From contig NZ_JARJBB010000015.1 in the NCBI RefSeq assembly GCF_029269835.1, positions 1 through 64,000 on the forward strand: a stretch of DNA of 64,000 nucleotides, written 5' to 3'. How positions within the stretch are numbered: the first letter of the stretch is position 1; the number at the start of each line of letters is the position of its first letter. This DNA is from Streptomyces tropicalis. Its GTDB lineage: Bacteria > Actinomycetota > Actinomycetes > Streptomycetales > Streptomycetaceae. Below, piece after piece: positions 1-9,101 of the stretch. The notes under the pieces are model-generated. The model made no database searches, was not told the DNA's origin, and saw only the letters and a program-made list of their open reading frames with translations. The position numbers were made by a program, and so were the translations under genes.

Positions 1-218
1 CCGCCCCGCCGCCACCCCGGCCGGCCCCGCCCCCGCCGCCGGCCCCGAAACCGGCGCCCGAGCCCCGGCCGCACCCGGCGGCGACGCCGGTGAGCTATCC
101 GCGGTACCACCCCCCGCCGCACCGGCACACGCCGCAGCACGGCCCCTCGCCGGTCACCTACGTCCTGCTCGTCGCGGTTCCCGCGCTGGCCGCCGTCGCC
201 GCGCTCCGTCCGCGCTGA
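1..218 (+). CDS. C-terminal end of a proline-rich membrane-anchored protein (partial)
   Basis: The reading frame is open from the window edge to TGA at 216-218. The visible 71 residues are a Pro/Ala/His-rich stretch followed by a hydrophobic segment (VTYVLLVAVPALAAVAAL) and a short basic tail (RPR). This looks like an extracytoplasmic linker with a C-terminal membrane anchor. The stop lies 16 bp before the next gene on the same strand, so the two may be co-transcribed. No family can be named from this fragment. Confidence 0.5.
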   Translation, partial: APPPPRPAPPPPPAPKPAPEPRPHPAATPVSYPRYHPPPHRHTPQHGPSPVTYVLLVAVPALAAVAALRPR

Positions 219-234
219 CCCCTGGAGGAACCTG

Positions 235-999
235 TTGTCGGAATGGCTTGTTCTCGTCCTCGCGATGCTGGCCGCCTGTGTCGTCGTCGTCCTCGTCACC
301 TTCGTGCGGCACCGCACGGCGGCCGAGGACGACGACCCGAACGACACACCGGACGTCATCGAGTACATGACGATGTGGATCGGCGTGGTCTACGCCATCG
401 TGCTGGGTCTGGCCATCGCCGGTGTCTGGGAGGCCCGGGTCGCCGCCCAGGACCACGTGCAGGCGGAGGCCCAGGCACTGCACGAGATCTCGGAGCGGGT
501 CCGGGTCTACCCGCCCGACGTGCGTGACCGCATTAGGGCCGATGTCAACGCCTATGTCGGACACGTCGTCACCACCGAGTGGAAGTCGATGGCGCAGCAC
601 GGCCGGGTCACCCCGGAGGGCGAGCGGCTGCTCCAGCGCGTCCGCGCCGACGTCACCGACCGCCGGCCGGGGTCCGACTTCGAGGCCCAGGCCTACCAGC
701 CGCTGGTGGACCAGGTGACCGCGGCGGACCAGGCCCGCGCCGCGCGCGCCGACTCCACGGGGGCGACGATGCCCGGAGTGGTGTGGTTCGGACTGATCTC
801 GGGCGCCGTCGTCACCATCGGCATGGTGTTCGCGCTCCAGATCCGGCGCACACCGCGGGAGCTGATCCTGGCCGGCCTCTTCTCCGCGCTGATCGCCTTC
901 CTGCTCTTCCTCATCTGGGACTTCGACGCGCCCTACAGCCGGGGGGTGTCCGCGTCCACGGAGCCGTTCCTCGCCCTTTTCCCGCACCTCACGCACTGA
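235..999 (+). CDS. DUF4239-family (bestrophin-like) membrane protein
   Basis: This 254-residue protein has four predicted membrane segments, at about residues 4-24, 46-66, 181-200 and 209-229. A soluble helical region of about 110 residues lies between the second and third. Layout, length and the acidic stretch before segment 2 fit the DUF4239 family, whose function is not established; a resemblance to bestrophin channels has been suggested. The TTG start at 235 is chosen because a GGAGG ribosome site lies about 8 nt upstream. It follows the proline-rich gene closely and is probably in its operon. Confidence 0.75.
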   Translation: MSEWLVLVLAMLAACVVVVLVTFVRHRTAAEDDDPNDTPDVIEYMTMWIGVVYAIVLGLAIAGVWEARVAAQDHVQAEAQALHEISERVRVYPPDVRDRIRADVNAYVGHVVTTEWKSMAQHGRVTPEGERLLQRVRADVTDRRPGSDFEAQAYQPLVDQVTAADQARAARADSTGATMPGVVWFGLISGAVVTIGMVFALQIRRTPRELILAGLFSALIAFLLFLIWDFDAPYSRGVSASTEPFLALFPHLTH

Positions 1000-1231
1000 C
1001 GGGTGCTCACCGCCCGCGGAGCGCCGGGGGGCGCCGGCCCCTCGCCCGCGGGCGGCCCGTCCCCCGGGTGCAGGAACGCCGTCCCCTGGGCGGACCACAC
1101 GGTTGCCCCGTTCGCCCGAGTGGGATCGCGCCCGGCTCCGGACCTTCCTAGCGTTTGGATCATCGAGGTGCAAGACCGGCACAAGGCGGAAAAGGTCCGC
1201 TGCTGCTCCTCGGGGACCCGGAGGATCCATC

Positions 1232-1774
1232 ATGCGCGTGATACGCGTCGTTTCGGCCGCGATGCTGGGCGCGAGCGCCCTCGCCGTCGCCGCCCCCGCC
1301 GCGACGGCCGGCAGCCACTCCTACAGCAGTGGCGTCGCCACCCACTCCTACGGCGGCGGCAGCGACGACGGCGGCGGAGGCGGCCGCTCCGGTGGCGGCG
1401 GAGGCGGAAACTCCTACGGCGGCGGAGGCGGGGGCGGCGGAAACTCCTACGGCGGCGGAGGCGGGGGCGGCGGAAACTCCTACGGCGGCGGAGGCGGGGG
1501 CGGCGGAAACTCCTACGGCGGCGGAGGCGGGGGCGGCGGAAACTCCTACGGCGGCGGTGGAGGCGACGGGGGCAACTCCTTCGGCGGCGGCGACGAGCGC
1601 GGCGGAGGCGGCAAGCCCGAGCACTTCCAGCACGGTGTGCGCGCCGGCGAGGGCGGCACCATCGCAGGCTTCGACCTCAAGGAGATCGGCACGGGCGCCG
1701 TCCTGATCGTCGGCTCGATCGGCACCGCGTACTACTTCACGCGGCGGCGTCCCGCCGGGGAGGGCACCGCCTGA
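1232..1774 (+). CDS. Secreted glycine-repeat protein with C-terminal membrane anchor, possible sortase substrate
   Basis: The 180-residue protein begins with a clear signal peptide (MRVIRVVSAAMLGASALAVA, cleavage near ATAG). A Gly-rich body with six 11-residue repeats of the form NSYGGGGGGGG follows (residues 60-125). The C-terminus has a hydrophobic segment (GTGAVLIVGSIGTAYYFT) and a basic RRR tail, the layout of a sorting signal. No LPXTG pentapeptide is present; the segment before the helix reads HGVRAGEGG. ATG 1232 is preceded by CGGAGGAT. The class F sortase gene lies 165 bp downstream beyond a hairpin. Surface attachment by that sortase is inference. Confidence 0.7.
   Translation: MRVIRVVSAAMLGASALAVAAPAATAGSHSYSSGVATHSYGGGSDDGGGGGRSGGGGGGNSYGGGGGGGGNSYGGGGGGGGNSYGGGGGGGGNSYGGGGGGGGNSYGGGGGDGGNSFGGGDERGGGGKPEHFQHGVRAGEGGTIAGFDLKEIGTGAVLIVGSIGTAYYFTRRRPAGEGTA
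1409..1606 (+). repeat. Six 33-bp in-frame tandem repeats (NSYGGGGGGGG)
   Basis: Four nearly identical 33-bp units are followed by two variants (NSYGGGGGDGG and NSFGGGDERGG). Near-identity of the DNA suggests recent slippage expansion, so copy number probably differs between strains. Confidence 0.9.
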
Positions 1775-1802
1775 CCGGGGCGTGCCCTCCGGCGGCTCCT
1801 CG

Positions 1803-1824
1803 CCCCGGACCGTGAGGTCCGGGG
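1803..1824 (+). terminator. Hairpin between Gly-repeat gene and sortase gene
   Basis: CCCCGGACC and GGTCCGGGG form a perfect 9-bp stem with a GTGA loop, 29 bp after the Gly-repeat stop. There is no long T tract, as is common for Streptomyces terminators. It may separate or attenuate transcription into the sortase gene. Confidence 0.55.
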
Positions 1825-1938
1825 TGAAGACCGGTGCGCGGGCCCCGGACGTCACGGTCCGGACCCGAGCCCCCGGAGCCGAGCCCGGGACCGGACGCGG
1901 TCGCCGCACCGGCGGTCGCATCGAGGAAGGGAAGGCGC

Positions 1939-2610
1939 ATGTCCGTGCGCGAGCCCGCAGGTGCGGAGGAGGAGAGCCGGCAGCCGAGGAAGCGCGCCCC
2001 CTGGGGGGCGATCGCGCTCGTCCTGCTCACCGGGCTCGCCCTCGTCCGCAACGGCTCGGGAGAGTCCGTCGTCGGCCCGCCCCAGCCCGCGACGGCGGCC
2101 GCACCGAACACGAAGGGCACCCCTGGCCTCTCCGTCCCGGGGGCGAGTGCACTGCCGTACGCGGCGCCGGACCGGGTCCGGATCCCGGGCATCCAGGTCG
2201 ACGCGCCCGTCGCACCGGTCGGCACCGACCCGGACGGCTGGGTCGCCGCGCCCCCGCCGGAGAACCCGAACCTGGCGGGCTGGTTCAGCGGCGCCGTCAC
2301 CCCCGGGGAGAAGGGCACCGCCGTCGTCGTCGGCCACGTGGACAACAGCGCGGGCCCCGCCGTGTTCTACGGGCTCGGGGCCCTGAAGAAGGGCAGCCGC
2401 ATCGAGATCCACCGGCAGGACGACCGGACGGCCGTCTTCGAGACGTACGGGGTCGAGGTGTTCGAGAAGGCCGACTTCCCGGGCGACCGCGTGTACGGGT
2501 CGACGGGCACGCCGGAGCTGCGGGTCATCACCTGCGGCGGCGGCTACACCAAGCAGAACGGCTACGACGGCAACGTGGTCGTCTTCGCCCGCCTGGTCGG
2601 GGTCCGCTGA
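1939..2610 (+). CDS. Class F sortase (membrane-anchored transpeptidase)
   Basis: The 223-residue protein has an N-terminal membrane anchor (WGAIALVLLTGLALV, about 22-36), a Pro/Ala linker and a sortase core. The catalytic His lies in VVVGHVDNS (about 132) and the catalytic Cys in VITCGGGY (about 198), both typical of actinobacterial class F sortases. The usual Arg near the C-terminal NxVVxA motif is not evident: this protein reads NGYDGNVVVFA. Class F sortases are thought to attach surface proteins to peptidoglycan, but their substrates are poorly known. ATG 1939 is used because GAAGG precedes it. The neighbouring Gly-repeat protein is the obvious candidate partner. Confidence 0.85.
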   Translation: MSVREPAGAEEESRQPRKRAPWGAIALVLLTGLALVRNGSGESVVGPPQPATAAAPNTKGTPGLSVPGASALPYAAPDRVRIPGIQVDAPVAPVGTDPDGWVAAPPPENPNLAGWFSGAVTPGEKGTAVVVGHVDNSAGPAVFYGLGALKKGSRIEIHRQDDRTAVFETYGVEVFEKADFPGDRVYGSTGTPELRVITCGGGYTKQNGYDGNVVVFARLVGVR

Positions 2611-2639
2611 GGGAGCGGCTCGCGGCCGTGCGGGCGGGA

Positions 2640-3491
2640 TCAGCCCGAGGGCCGACGCGGCACGGTGAAGTGGAAGCCGTTCTTCAGCAGCTTCGGCAGC
2701 CAGACGCGCAACGCCTCGACGGTGTGCGAGCGGTCGCCCCCGGCGTCGTGGGAGAGCAGGACGACGCCGGGCGCGGCGCCGTACTCGACCTGGCGGACGA
2801 TCCGGTCGGTGCCGGGGACGGGAGTGGTCCAGTCGAAGCTGTCCAGGCTCCAGGCCAGCGGCTCCATGCCCAGCTCGGCGTTGAGCTGAAAGGTCGCCCG
2901 GTTCCAGGCGCCATAGGGGGCGCGGAACCACTGGGGCGGCTCGCCGTAGGCCTTCTCGATCACCTCGCTGGTGCGCTCGATCTCGGCGCGGATCGCGGCC
3001 CGGTCCAGGCGGGTCAGCAGCGGATGCGTCCAGGTGTGGTTGCCGACGACGTGCCCCTCGTCGGCCATCCGGGCCAGCAGGCCCCGGTGGGCGTCGGCCA
3101 TCCCGCCGCACACGAAGAACGTCGCCCGGATGTCGTGCTTGGCGAGGGTGTCCAGGATGTGCGGCGTGTAGCGGGGGTCGGGGCCGTCGTCGAAGGTGAG
3201 CACCATCGGGCGGCCGGGGCCGGGCATGCTCAGGAGGGGGGCGGTGCGCACCGGGGTGCGCGGGGGCCGGGCGTGCGGCGGTGCGCCGCCGGTCAGCGGC
3301 TGGAGACGGAAGGTCGAGGACTCCGGGGCGCCGTGCGCCCGGGGTCCCGCGGCGGGCACGGGCGACCGCGTGCCGGTGCCGCCGGACGTGCCGGCGAGGC
3401 GCAGACCGGCCACGCTCCCGGCACCCGCCCCGAGCGCGGCGGCCCCCGCGAGGAGGGCCCGCCGCCGTGTGAACAACTGGTCCTTTGACAT
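2640..3491 (-). CDS. Exported polysaccharide deacetylase (NodB domain, CE4)
   Basis: The 283-residue protein starts with a Tat-like signal (TRRRALLAGAAALGAGAG). About 80 linker residues precede a NodB domain with its motifs in order: TFDDGPD (metal Asp and base), NHTWTH (metal His pair), RAPYG, DSFDW and LLSHD. The family removes N-acetyl or O-acetyl groups from peptidoglycan, chitin or xylan; the substrate here cannot be told from sequence. It reads convergently with the sortase gene, 29 bp away. The Shine-Dalgarno before ATG 3491 is weak. Confidence 0.88.
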   Translation of the reverse strand: MSKDQLFTRRRALLAGAAALGAGAGSVAGLRLAGTSGGTGTRSPVPAAGPRAHGAPESSTFRLQPLTGGAPPHARPPRTPVRTAPLLSMPGPGRPMVLTFDDGPDPRYTPHILDTLAKHDIRATFFVCGGMADAHRGLLARMADEGHVVGNHTWTHPLLTRLDRAAIRAEIERTSEVIEKAYGEPPQWFRAPYGAWNRATFQLNAELGMEPLAWSLDSFDWTTPVPGTDRIVRQVEYGAAPGVVLLSHDAGGDRSHTVEALRVWLPKLLKNGFHFTVPRRPSG

Positions 3492-3712
3492 GACTCATCA
3501 GTGGCCCAGCCGGACCCTCCGGGACCAGTGCGCCACCGCGGCGGCGGCAGGAAAACACCCGCCCGGCCCAGCGGCGGCCGCCGGCGGACGGCCCGGACGG
3601 CTCCACGACGGACCGCGGACGGCACGGGCCGGACGTGACCGAGCGGGAGGTCCCGTGACGGACACCGGGCGAGAGGGCGGACCGCGGCGCACGGCGGGCC
3701 GGGCGGACCGGC

Positions 3713-6700
3713 TCAGCGGCGGCGGACCAGCGGGAAGGGGAGCGTCTCACGGATCGTCAGGCCGGTGAGGAACATGACCAGCCGGTCGACGCCGAGGCCG
3801 AGGCCGCCGGTGGGCGGCATGGCGTACTCCAGGGCGTCCAGGAAGTCCTCGTCCAGCTCCATCGCCTCCGGGTCTCCCCCGGCGGCGAGCAGCGACTGCG
3901 TGGTCAGACGCCGGCGCTGCTCGACGGGGTCGGTCAGTTCGGAGTAGGCGGTGCCCAGTTCGGTGCCGAAGGCCACGAGGTCCCAGCGTTCGGCGAGGCG
4001 CGGGTCGGTCCGGTGCTGCCGGGTGAGCGGGGAGACCTCGGTCGGGAAGTCCTTGTAGAAGGTGGGCGGTCCGGTCCGCTCCTCCACCAGCCGCTCGTAC
4101 ATCTCCAGCACGACGTCCCCGGGACCGTCGTCGGCGGTGTAGGGGACACCGGCGCGGTCGCAGAGGCGGTGCAGTGCGGGCAGGCCGGTGCCGGCGTCGA
4201 TCTCCTCGCCGAGCGCCTCGGAGAGGGCGCCGTGGACGGTCTTGACGGGCCAGCGCCCGGAGATGTCGTGCTCGCGGCCGTCCCGGTGGATGACGGGGCG
4301 GCCGTGGGCGGCCCACGCGGCGCCCTGGATCAGCTCGCGGGTGAGGTCGAGCATCACGTCGTAGTCGGCGTAGGCCTGGTACGCCTCCAGCATGGTGAAC
4401 TCGGGGTTGTGCTTGTGGGAGACGCCCTCGTTGCGGAAGGTGCGGCCCATCTCGAAGACCCTCTCCAGGCCGCCGACGCAGAGCCGCTTGAGGTACAGCT
4501 CGGGGGCGATGCGCAGGTACAGGTCGAGGTCGTAGGCGTTGATGTGGGTGGTGAAGGGACGGGCGTTGGCGCCGCCGTGGATCTGCTGGAGCATCGGGGT
4601 CTCGACCTCCAGGTAGCCGCGGTCCAGCAGTCCCTGGCGCAGTGCCTGGACGGCCACCGAGCGGGTGCGGACGACCGCGCGGGCCGAGGGGCTGGTGACG
4701 AGGTCGAGGGAGCGGCGGCGGACCCGGGCCTCGGGGTCGGTCAGGCCGCGGTGCTTGTCGGGCAGCGGGTGGAGGCACTTGCCGAGCATCTGCCAGGAGG
4801 TGACGAAGACGGTGGGTTCGCCCCGGTCGCTGAGTCCGGCCCGGCCGGTGGCGGTGATGTGGTCGCCGATGTCGGCGTCGGCGGTGAAGCGGTCCAGGGC
4901 GGGGCCGGAGCCGGAGCGGGTGAGGGCGAGCTGGTGGTCGCCGGACCAGTCGCGCAGCACGACGAAGACGATGCCGCCGAAGTCGCGCACCAGCATGACC
5001 CGCCCGGCGACGGTGGCCCGCTCCCCGGGGCGCACCTCGGCGAGGGAGCGCGTGCGGGCCGGGACGCCGACGGGGTAGGGATCGGTGCCCCCGTCGCGCA
5101 GGCGGTCCAGGGTGCGGCGGCGGACGCGGACCTGCTCGGGGAGTCCGGCGAGCGGGTCGGCGGACGCGGTCCGCGTCGCCTCGTCGAGGCCGAGCGCGGC
5201 CAGCGGGGGCAGGCCCTCGGTGGTGGCGGGGCGGGGTCCGCGCGGGGTGTGGCCCTTGCCCCAGAGCTTGCGCAGCGAGGGCACGGATACGAAGCCCTCC
5301 GCGATGCCCGAGGCGAGGCCGATGCGGGCCAGGGAGGCGGTGTCGCCGTAGCAGATGAAGCGGGGGTACCACTCGGGGTGGTACTTGGCGTTGGACCGGT
5401 ACAGCGCCTCCAGCTGCCACCAGCGGGAGAAGAACAGCAGCAGGCGGCGCCACAGCCGCAGGACCGGTCCCGCGCCGATGCGGGCGCCCTCCTCGAAGGC
5501 GGAGCGGAAGACGGCGAAGTTCAGGGAGATGCGGCGCACGCCGAGCTTGGGGGCGGCCGCGCAGAGCTCGGCGGCCATGAACTCCATGACGCCGTTGGGT
5601 GCGGCGCGGTCCCGGCGCATCAGGTCCAGGGAGACGCCGTCGCGGCCCCAGGGCACGAAGGACAGCAGGGCGAGCAGGCGTCCGTCGGCGCTGAGGGCCT
5701 CCACCAGCAGGCAGTCGCCGTCCGCGGGGTCGCCGAGGCGGTCCAGGGCCATGGAGAAGCCGCGTTCGGTCTCGGTGTCGCGCCACGCGTCGGCCTTGTC
5801 GATCACCTCCTCCATCTCCTCGTCGGTGAGCGTGGCGTGGCGGCGGATGCGGCAGGTGGCGCCGGTGCGGCGGACCCGGTGCACGGCCTGCCGGGTGACC
5901 CGCATGTCGCGGCCCTGCAGGTCGAAGTCGGCGACCTGGACGATGGCCTCGTCGCCGAGCTGGAGGGCGCCGAGCCCGGCGCGGGCGTAGGCTCTCGCCC
6001 CCTCCTCGGAGGCGCCCATCACGGCGGGGGCCCAGCCGTAGCGGCGGGCCACGTCCAGCCAGGCGGCGATGGCGTGCGGCCATGCCTCCCGGTCGCCGAC
6101 CGGGTCGCCGCTGGCCAGGCAGACGCCGGCCTCGACGCGGTAGGTGACGGCGGCCTTGCCGCTGGGCGAGAAGACGACGGCCTTGTCCCGGCGGGTGGCG
6201 AAGTAGCCGAGGGAGTCCTCCTCGCCGTAGGCCCCGAGCAGGGCGCGGATGCGGGCCTCCTCGTCGTCGTGCAGGGCGGCCTCCAGGCGCTGCGAGCGGA
6301 ACAGCGCGGCGGCGGCGTTGAGCAGGGCGAGCGCGCCGAAGAGGCCGCACAGGAAGGAGACGGCGCGGGGTGGCCGGCCGGAGAAGGCGCGTCCGTCGAC
6401 CAGGCCGCCGCAGACCCGGTCGGCGGCCCAGGCCAGGTGCTGGCCCTCGGGGAGGGTGCCGGGGAACAGCGCGACCAGGCCCCAGCCGGCCAGGATCGCC
6501 GCGGCGAGCCCGACGGCCAGCACCGCCAGCGCCCGCCACACGGCGCCGCGCCGGGAGGCGGCGTCGAACTCGTCGCGGGCGGCGACCAGCAGGACCAGCG
6601 CGAGGATGCAGACGACCAGGGACGGCAGGGACTCCCCGTACTCGCCCGCGGCCAGGCCGAGGGCGTCGCTGAGGATCACCAGGCCGAGGTAGACGACGAC

Positions 6701-6988
6701 CAGCCACCAGGCGACCTTCTTGCGGGCGCCGGTCGCCGCGGCGAGCAGGAACAGGAAGGCGGCGTAGGCGAGGTTGGCGCTGACCGGGACGAGGAGCAGT
6801 TCGAGGACGTGGACGACCGGGCGGAGCAGCACCCGCAGCGGGGGGACGAGGTCCAGCAGCACGCACAACAGGCCGAGGGCGCCGAAGAACACCGCGACCG
6901 CCTCGGGCACCCTGCTCAGGAGGCGGTGCCCGGGGGGCCGCGCGGGGCCGGACGGGTCCCGGGGCCGGGCCTCGACGGCGGCGGTCAT
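3713..6988 (-). CDS. lysX: Bifunctional lysyl-phosphatidylglycerol synthase / lysyl-tRNA synthetase LysX
   Basis: This 1091-residue protein fuses an MprF-like half to a lysyl-tRNA synthetase half. Residues about 20-235 hold the membrane helices. Residues about 245-560 match the MprF lysyltransferase (DUF2156) domain. From about 615 come an OB-fold and the class II synthetase core, ending in motif 3 (GLGLGVDRLVMFLTG). Mycobacterial LysX has the same plan and similar length (about 1170). The enzyme charges tRNA with lysine and transfers it to phosphatidylglycerol, lowering membrane charge and protecting against cationic peptides. ATG 6988 is chosen because helices begin soon after it; longer starts add an Arg-rich, non-homologous stretch. 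It is divergent from the Usp gene. Confidence 0.93.
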   Translation of the reverse strand: MTAAVEARPRDPSGPARPPGHRLLSRVPEAVAVFFGALGLLCVLLDLVPPLRVLLRPVVHVLELLLVPVSANLAYAAFLFLLAAATGARKKVAWWLVVVYLGLVILSDALGLAAGEYGESLPSLVVCILALVLLVAARDEFDAASRRGAVWRALAVLAVGLAAAILAGWGLVALFPGTLPEGQHLAWAADRVCGGLVDGRAFSGRPPRAVSFLCGLFGALALLNAAAALFRSQRLEAALHDDEEARIRALLGAYGEEDSLGYFATRRDKAVVFSPSGKAAVTYRVEAGVCLASGDPVGDREAWPHAIAAWLDVARRYGWAPAVMGASEEGARAYARAGLGALQLGDEAIVQVADFDLQGRDMRVTRQAVHRVRRTGATCRIRRHATLTDEEMEEVIDKADAWRDTETERGFSMALDRLGDPADGDCLLVEALSADGRLLALLSFVPWGRDGVSLDLMRRDRAAPNGVMEFMAAELCAAAPKLGVRRISLNFAVFRSAFEEGARIGAGPVLRLWRRLLLFFSRWWQLEALYRSNAKYHPEWYPRFICYGDTASLARIGLASGIAEGFVSVPSLRKLWGKGHTPRGPRPATTEGLPPLAALGLDEATRTASADPLAGLPEQVRVRRRTLDRLRDGGTDPYPVGVPARTRSLAEVRPGERATVAGRVMLVRDFGGIVFVVLRDWSGDHQLALTRSGSGPALDRFTADADIGDHITATGRAGLSDRGEPTVFVTSWQMLGKCLHPLPDKHRGLTDPEARVRRRSLDLVTSPSARAVVRTRSVAVQALRQGLLDRGYLEVETPMLQQIHGGANARPFTTHINAYDLDLYLRIAPELYLKRLCVGGLERVFEMGRTFRNEGVSHKHNPEFTMLEAYQAYADYDVMLDLTRELIQGAAWAAHGRPVIHRDGREHDISGRWPVKTVHGALSEALGEEIDAGTGLPALHRLCDRAGVPYTADDGPGDVVLEMYERLVEERTGPPTFYKDFPTEVSPLTRQHRTDPRLAERWDLVAFGTELGTAYSELTDPVEQRRRLTTQSLLAAGGDPEAMELDEDFLDALEYAMPPTGGLGLGVDRLVMFLTGLTIRETLPFPLVRRR

Positions 6989-7100
6989 GGCTGTGCCGGG
7001 CTGGCGCTCATGGTTCCGACTGTAGGAACGTCCCGGCCGCCCCGCCCGTCGAGGACGCCCGGCTTCCGGCTCCCGCCGCGACCTCCGGTAACCTCCCCGC

Positions 7101-7562
7101 GTGACGGAACAGCACGCGCACCGCTTCGAGCGGGGTACGGACGGGCCGAAGGTCATCGTCGTCGGGGTGGACGGCTCGGACTCCTCGATGCGGGCCGCGG
7201 CCTACGCGGCCGGGCTTGCCCGGCGCCAGCACGCCCTGCTCGCGGTCGTGTACGTGCAGCCGGTGCTGACGGCGGGCGCGGCGCTCGGGGCGCCGGTGGG
7301 GGAGACCACCGACGAGATCGCCGAGGACCTGGTGCAGCAGATCCGCGCGTCGGCGGAGCGGCTCCGGGGGATATTCGAGGTCCGCTGGGAGTTCCACACC
7401 TTCCGGGGCGACCCGTACAACGGCCTGGTCACGGCGGCGGACGAGCTGACCGCGGACGCGGTGGTGGTGGGGGCCTCGGAACAGGCCGGCCACCGGATCG
7501 TCGGGTCGGTCGCGGTGCGGCTGGTGAAGGCGGGGCGGTGGCCGGTGACGGTGGTGCCGTAG
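7101..7562 (+). CDS. Universal stress protein (UspA family)
   Basis: The 153-residue single-domain protein opens with the Usp strand VIVVGVDGSDSS (about 15-26) and ends with GSVAVRLVKAGRWPVTVVP. The ATP-binding consensus GxxGx9GS is incomplete: the second glycine of the pair is replaced (GASEQAGHRIVGS), so nucleotide binding is uncertain. The GTG start at 7101 gives the right N-terminus for the fold. The gene is divergent from lysX (112 bp apart) and lies 129 bp before a permease gene on the same strand. The trigger cannot be inferred. Confidence 0.85.
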   Translation: MTEQHAHRFERGTDGPKVIVVGVDGSDSSMRAAAYAAGLARRQHALLAVVYVQPVLTAGAALGAPVGETTDEIAEDLVQQIRASAERLRGIFEVRWEFHTFRGDPYNGLVTAADELTADAVVVGASEQAGHRIVGSVAVRLVKAGRWPVTVVP

Positions 7563-7691
7563 CTCCCCCGCTCCGCGGCGCGTGGGGCGCTCCCGGCGCA
7601 CCGGTCCGTGCGTGGCGTCTTCCCTCCCCGGCACGGCTGGGCCATCATGATCCGCCGTCAGCCGTTTGCCGTCGGTGAAGAGGTGAGGCGC

Positions 7692-9101
7692 ATGGCCGGG
7701 CTCCGTATGGGTGAAGGCATTCTCCGGCGCAAACCCATCGAGCACATCGAGGGGACGGAGGGCGAGGACGAACAGCTGGAACGTTCACTCGGCCTGGTGC
7801 ACCTGACCGCGATCGGCGTGGGCGGCATCATCGGCGCGGGCATCTTCACCCTCGCCGGCACGGTCGCCAACGGCACGGCGGGCCCGGCGGTACTGCTCTC
7901 CTTCCTGATCGCCGGTGTCGCCAGCGCGGCGGCGGCGCTCTCCTACGCCGAGTTCGCCGGCCTGATCCCGAAGGCCGGCTCCGCCTACACCTACGGCTAC
8001 GCCGTGCTCGGCGAGTTCGCGGGCTGGTTCATCGGCTGGGACCTGCTCCTGGAGTACACCGCGATCGTGGCGGTGGTCGCCATCGGCATCTCCGGCTACT
8101 TCAGCTTCCTCATCGAGGACATGGGCGCCCATCTGCCCGCCTGGATGCTGGGGGCGCCGGGCACCGGGCCGGGCCACCGCATCGACCTGTTCGCGGCGGC
8201 GCTGTGCCTGCTGATCGCCTGGCTGCTGAACCTCGGCATGCGCAGCGCGGCCCGCTTCGAGACGTTCATCGTGGCGCTGAAGGTGCTGGTGGTGCTGCTG
8301 GTGATCGGCGTCGGCATCTTCCACATCGACACGGGGAACTACCACCCGTTCTTCCCGTTCGGCGTCAGCGGGGCGTTCACCGGCGCGGCCACGGTCTTCT
8401 TCGCGGTCTTCGGCTACGACGCGATGTCGACGGCGGCCGAGGAGTCGCGGGACGCGCAGAAGCACATGCCGAAGGCGATCGTGCTCTCGCTGATCATCGC
8501 GATGGTGCTGTACGTGGCGGCGTGCCTGGTACTGACGGGCATGCAGAACTACAAGGACATCGACAAGGAGAGCGGTTTCTCCTCGGCGTTCAAGGCGGTC
8601 GGCCTGAGCGGGCTGGCGGACGTCATCGCGGTGGGCGCCATCATCGGCATCCTCACCGTGATGTTCACCTTCATGCTGGGCGTGACCCGGGTGTGGTTCG
8701 CGATGTCCCGGGACGGGCTGCTGCCCAAGTGGTTCGCGAAGACGCACCCCACGCGGCACGTGCCGACCCGGGTGACCTGGCTGGTCGGGGCGGCGTCGGC
8801 GGCCATCGCCGGCCTGCTGCCGATCGCGGAGGTGGCGGAGCTGACCAACATCGGCATCCTGCTGGCGTTCGTGGTGGTGTGCGCGGCGGTGATCGTGCTG
8901 CGCTACCGGCACCCGGAGCTGCCGCGCGGCTTCCGCACGCCGTGGATGCCGTTCGTGCCGGCGCTGGGGATCGTCTTCTCCATCTGGCTGATCACCTTCC
9001 TCCAGTGGCAGACCTGGGTGCGGTTCGTGGTGTGGTTCCTGATCGGGTGCGCGATCTACTTCGGCTACTCCTACCGGCGTTCGGAGCTGGCGAAGCGCTA
9101 G
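7692..9101 (+). CDS. Amino acid permease (APC superfamily, cationic amino-acid transporter-like)
   Basis: The 469-residue integral membrane protein has about 12 hydrophobic helices. The first carries the APC signature HLTAIGVGGIIGAGIF (about 37-52), and helix 6 the FAVFGYDAMSTAAEE loop typical of YfnA/CAT-type permeases. It should be a proton-coupled amino-acid importer; specificity is unknown. ATG 7692 is preferred to upstream starts because a GAGGTGAGG ribosome site lies just before it and the family N-terminus (short acidic tail, then helix 1) starts there. A hairpin begins immediately after the stop. Confidence 0.88.
   Translation: MAGLRMGEGILRRKPIEHIEGTEGEDEQLERSLGLVHLTAIGVGGIIGAGIFTLAGTVANGTAGPAVLLSFLIAGVASAAAALSYAEFAGLIPKAGSAYTYGYAVLGEFAGWFIGWDLLLEYTAIVAVVAIGISGYFSFLIEDMGAHLPAWMLGAPGTGPGHRIDLFAAALCLLIAWLLNLGMRSAARFETFIVALKVLVVLLVIGVGIFHIDTGNYHPFFPFGVSGAFTGAATVFFAVFGYDAMSTAAEESRDAQKHMPKAIVLSLIIAMVLYVAACLVLTGMQNYKDIDKESGFSSAFKAVGLSGLADVIAVGAIIGILTVMFTFMLGVTRVWFAMSRDGLLPKWFAKTHPTRHVPTRVTWLVGAASAAIAGLLPIAEVAELTNIGILLAFVVVCAAVIVLRYRHPELPRGFRTPWMPFVPALGIVFSIWLITFLQWQTWVRFVVWFLIGCAIYFGYSYRRSELAKR

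Noticed and set aside
4013..7678. Very long plus-strand frame of about 1200 codons opposite lysX
   Set aside because: It is antisense to lysX, has Gly/Val/Ala-rich composition typical of shadow frames in high-GC DNA, no ribosome site and no domain.
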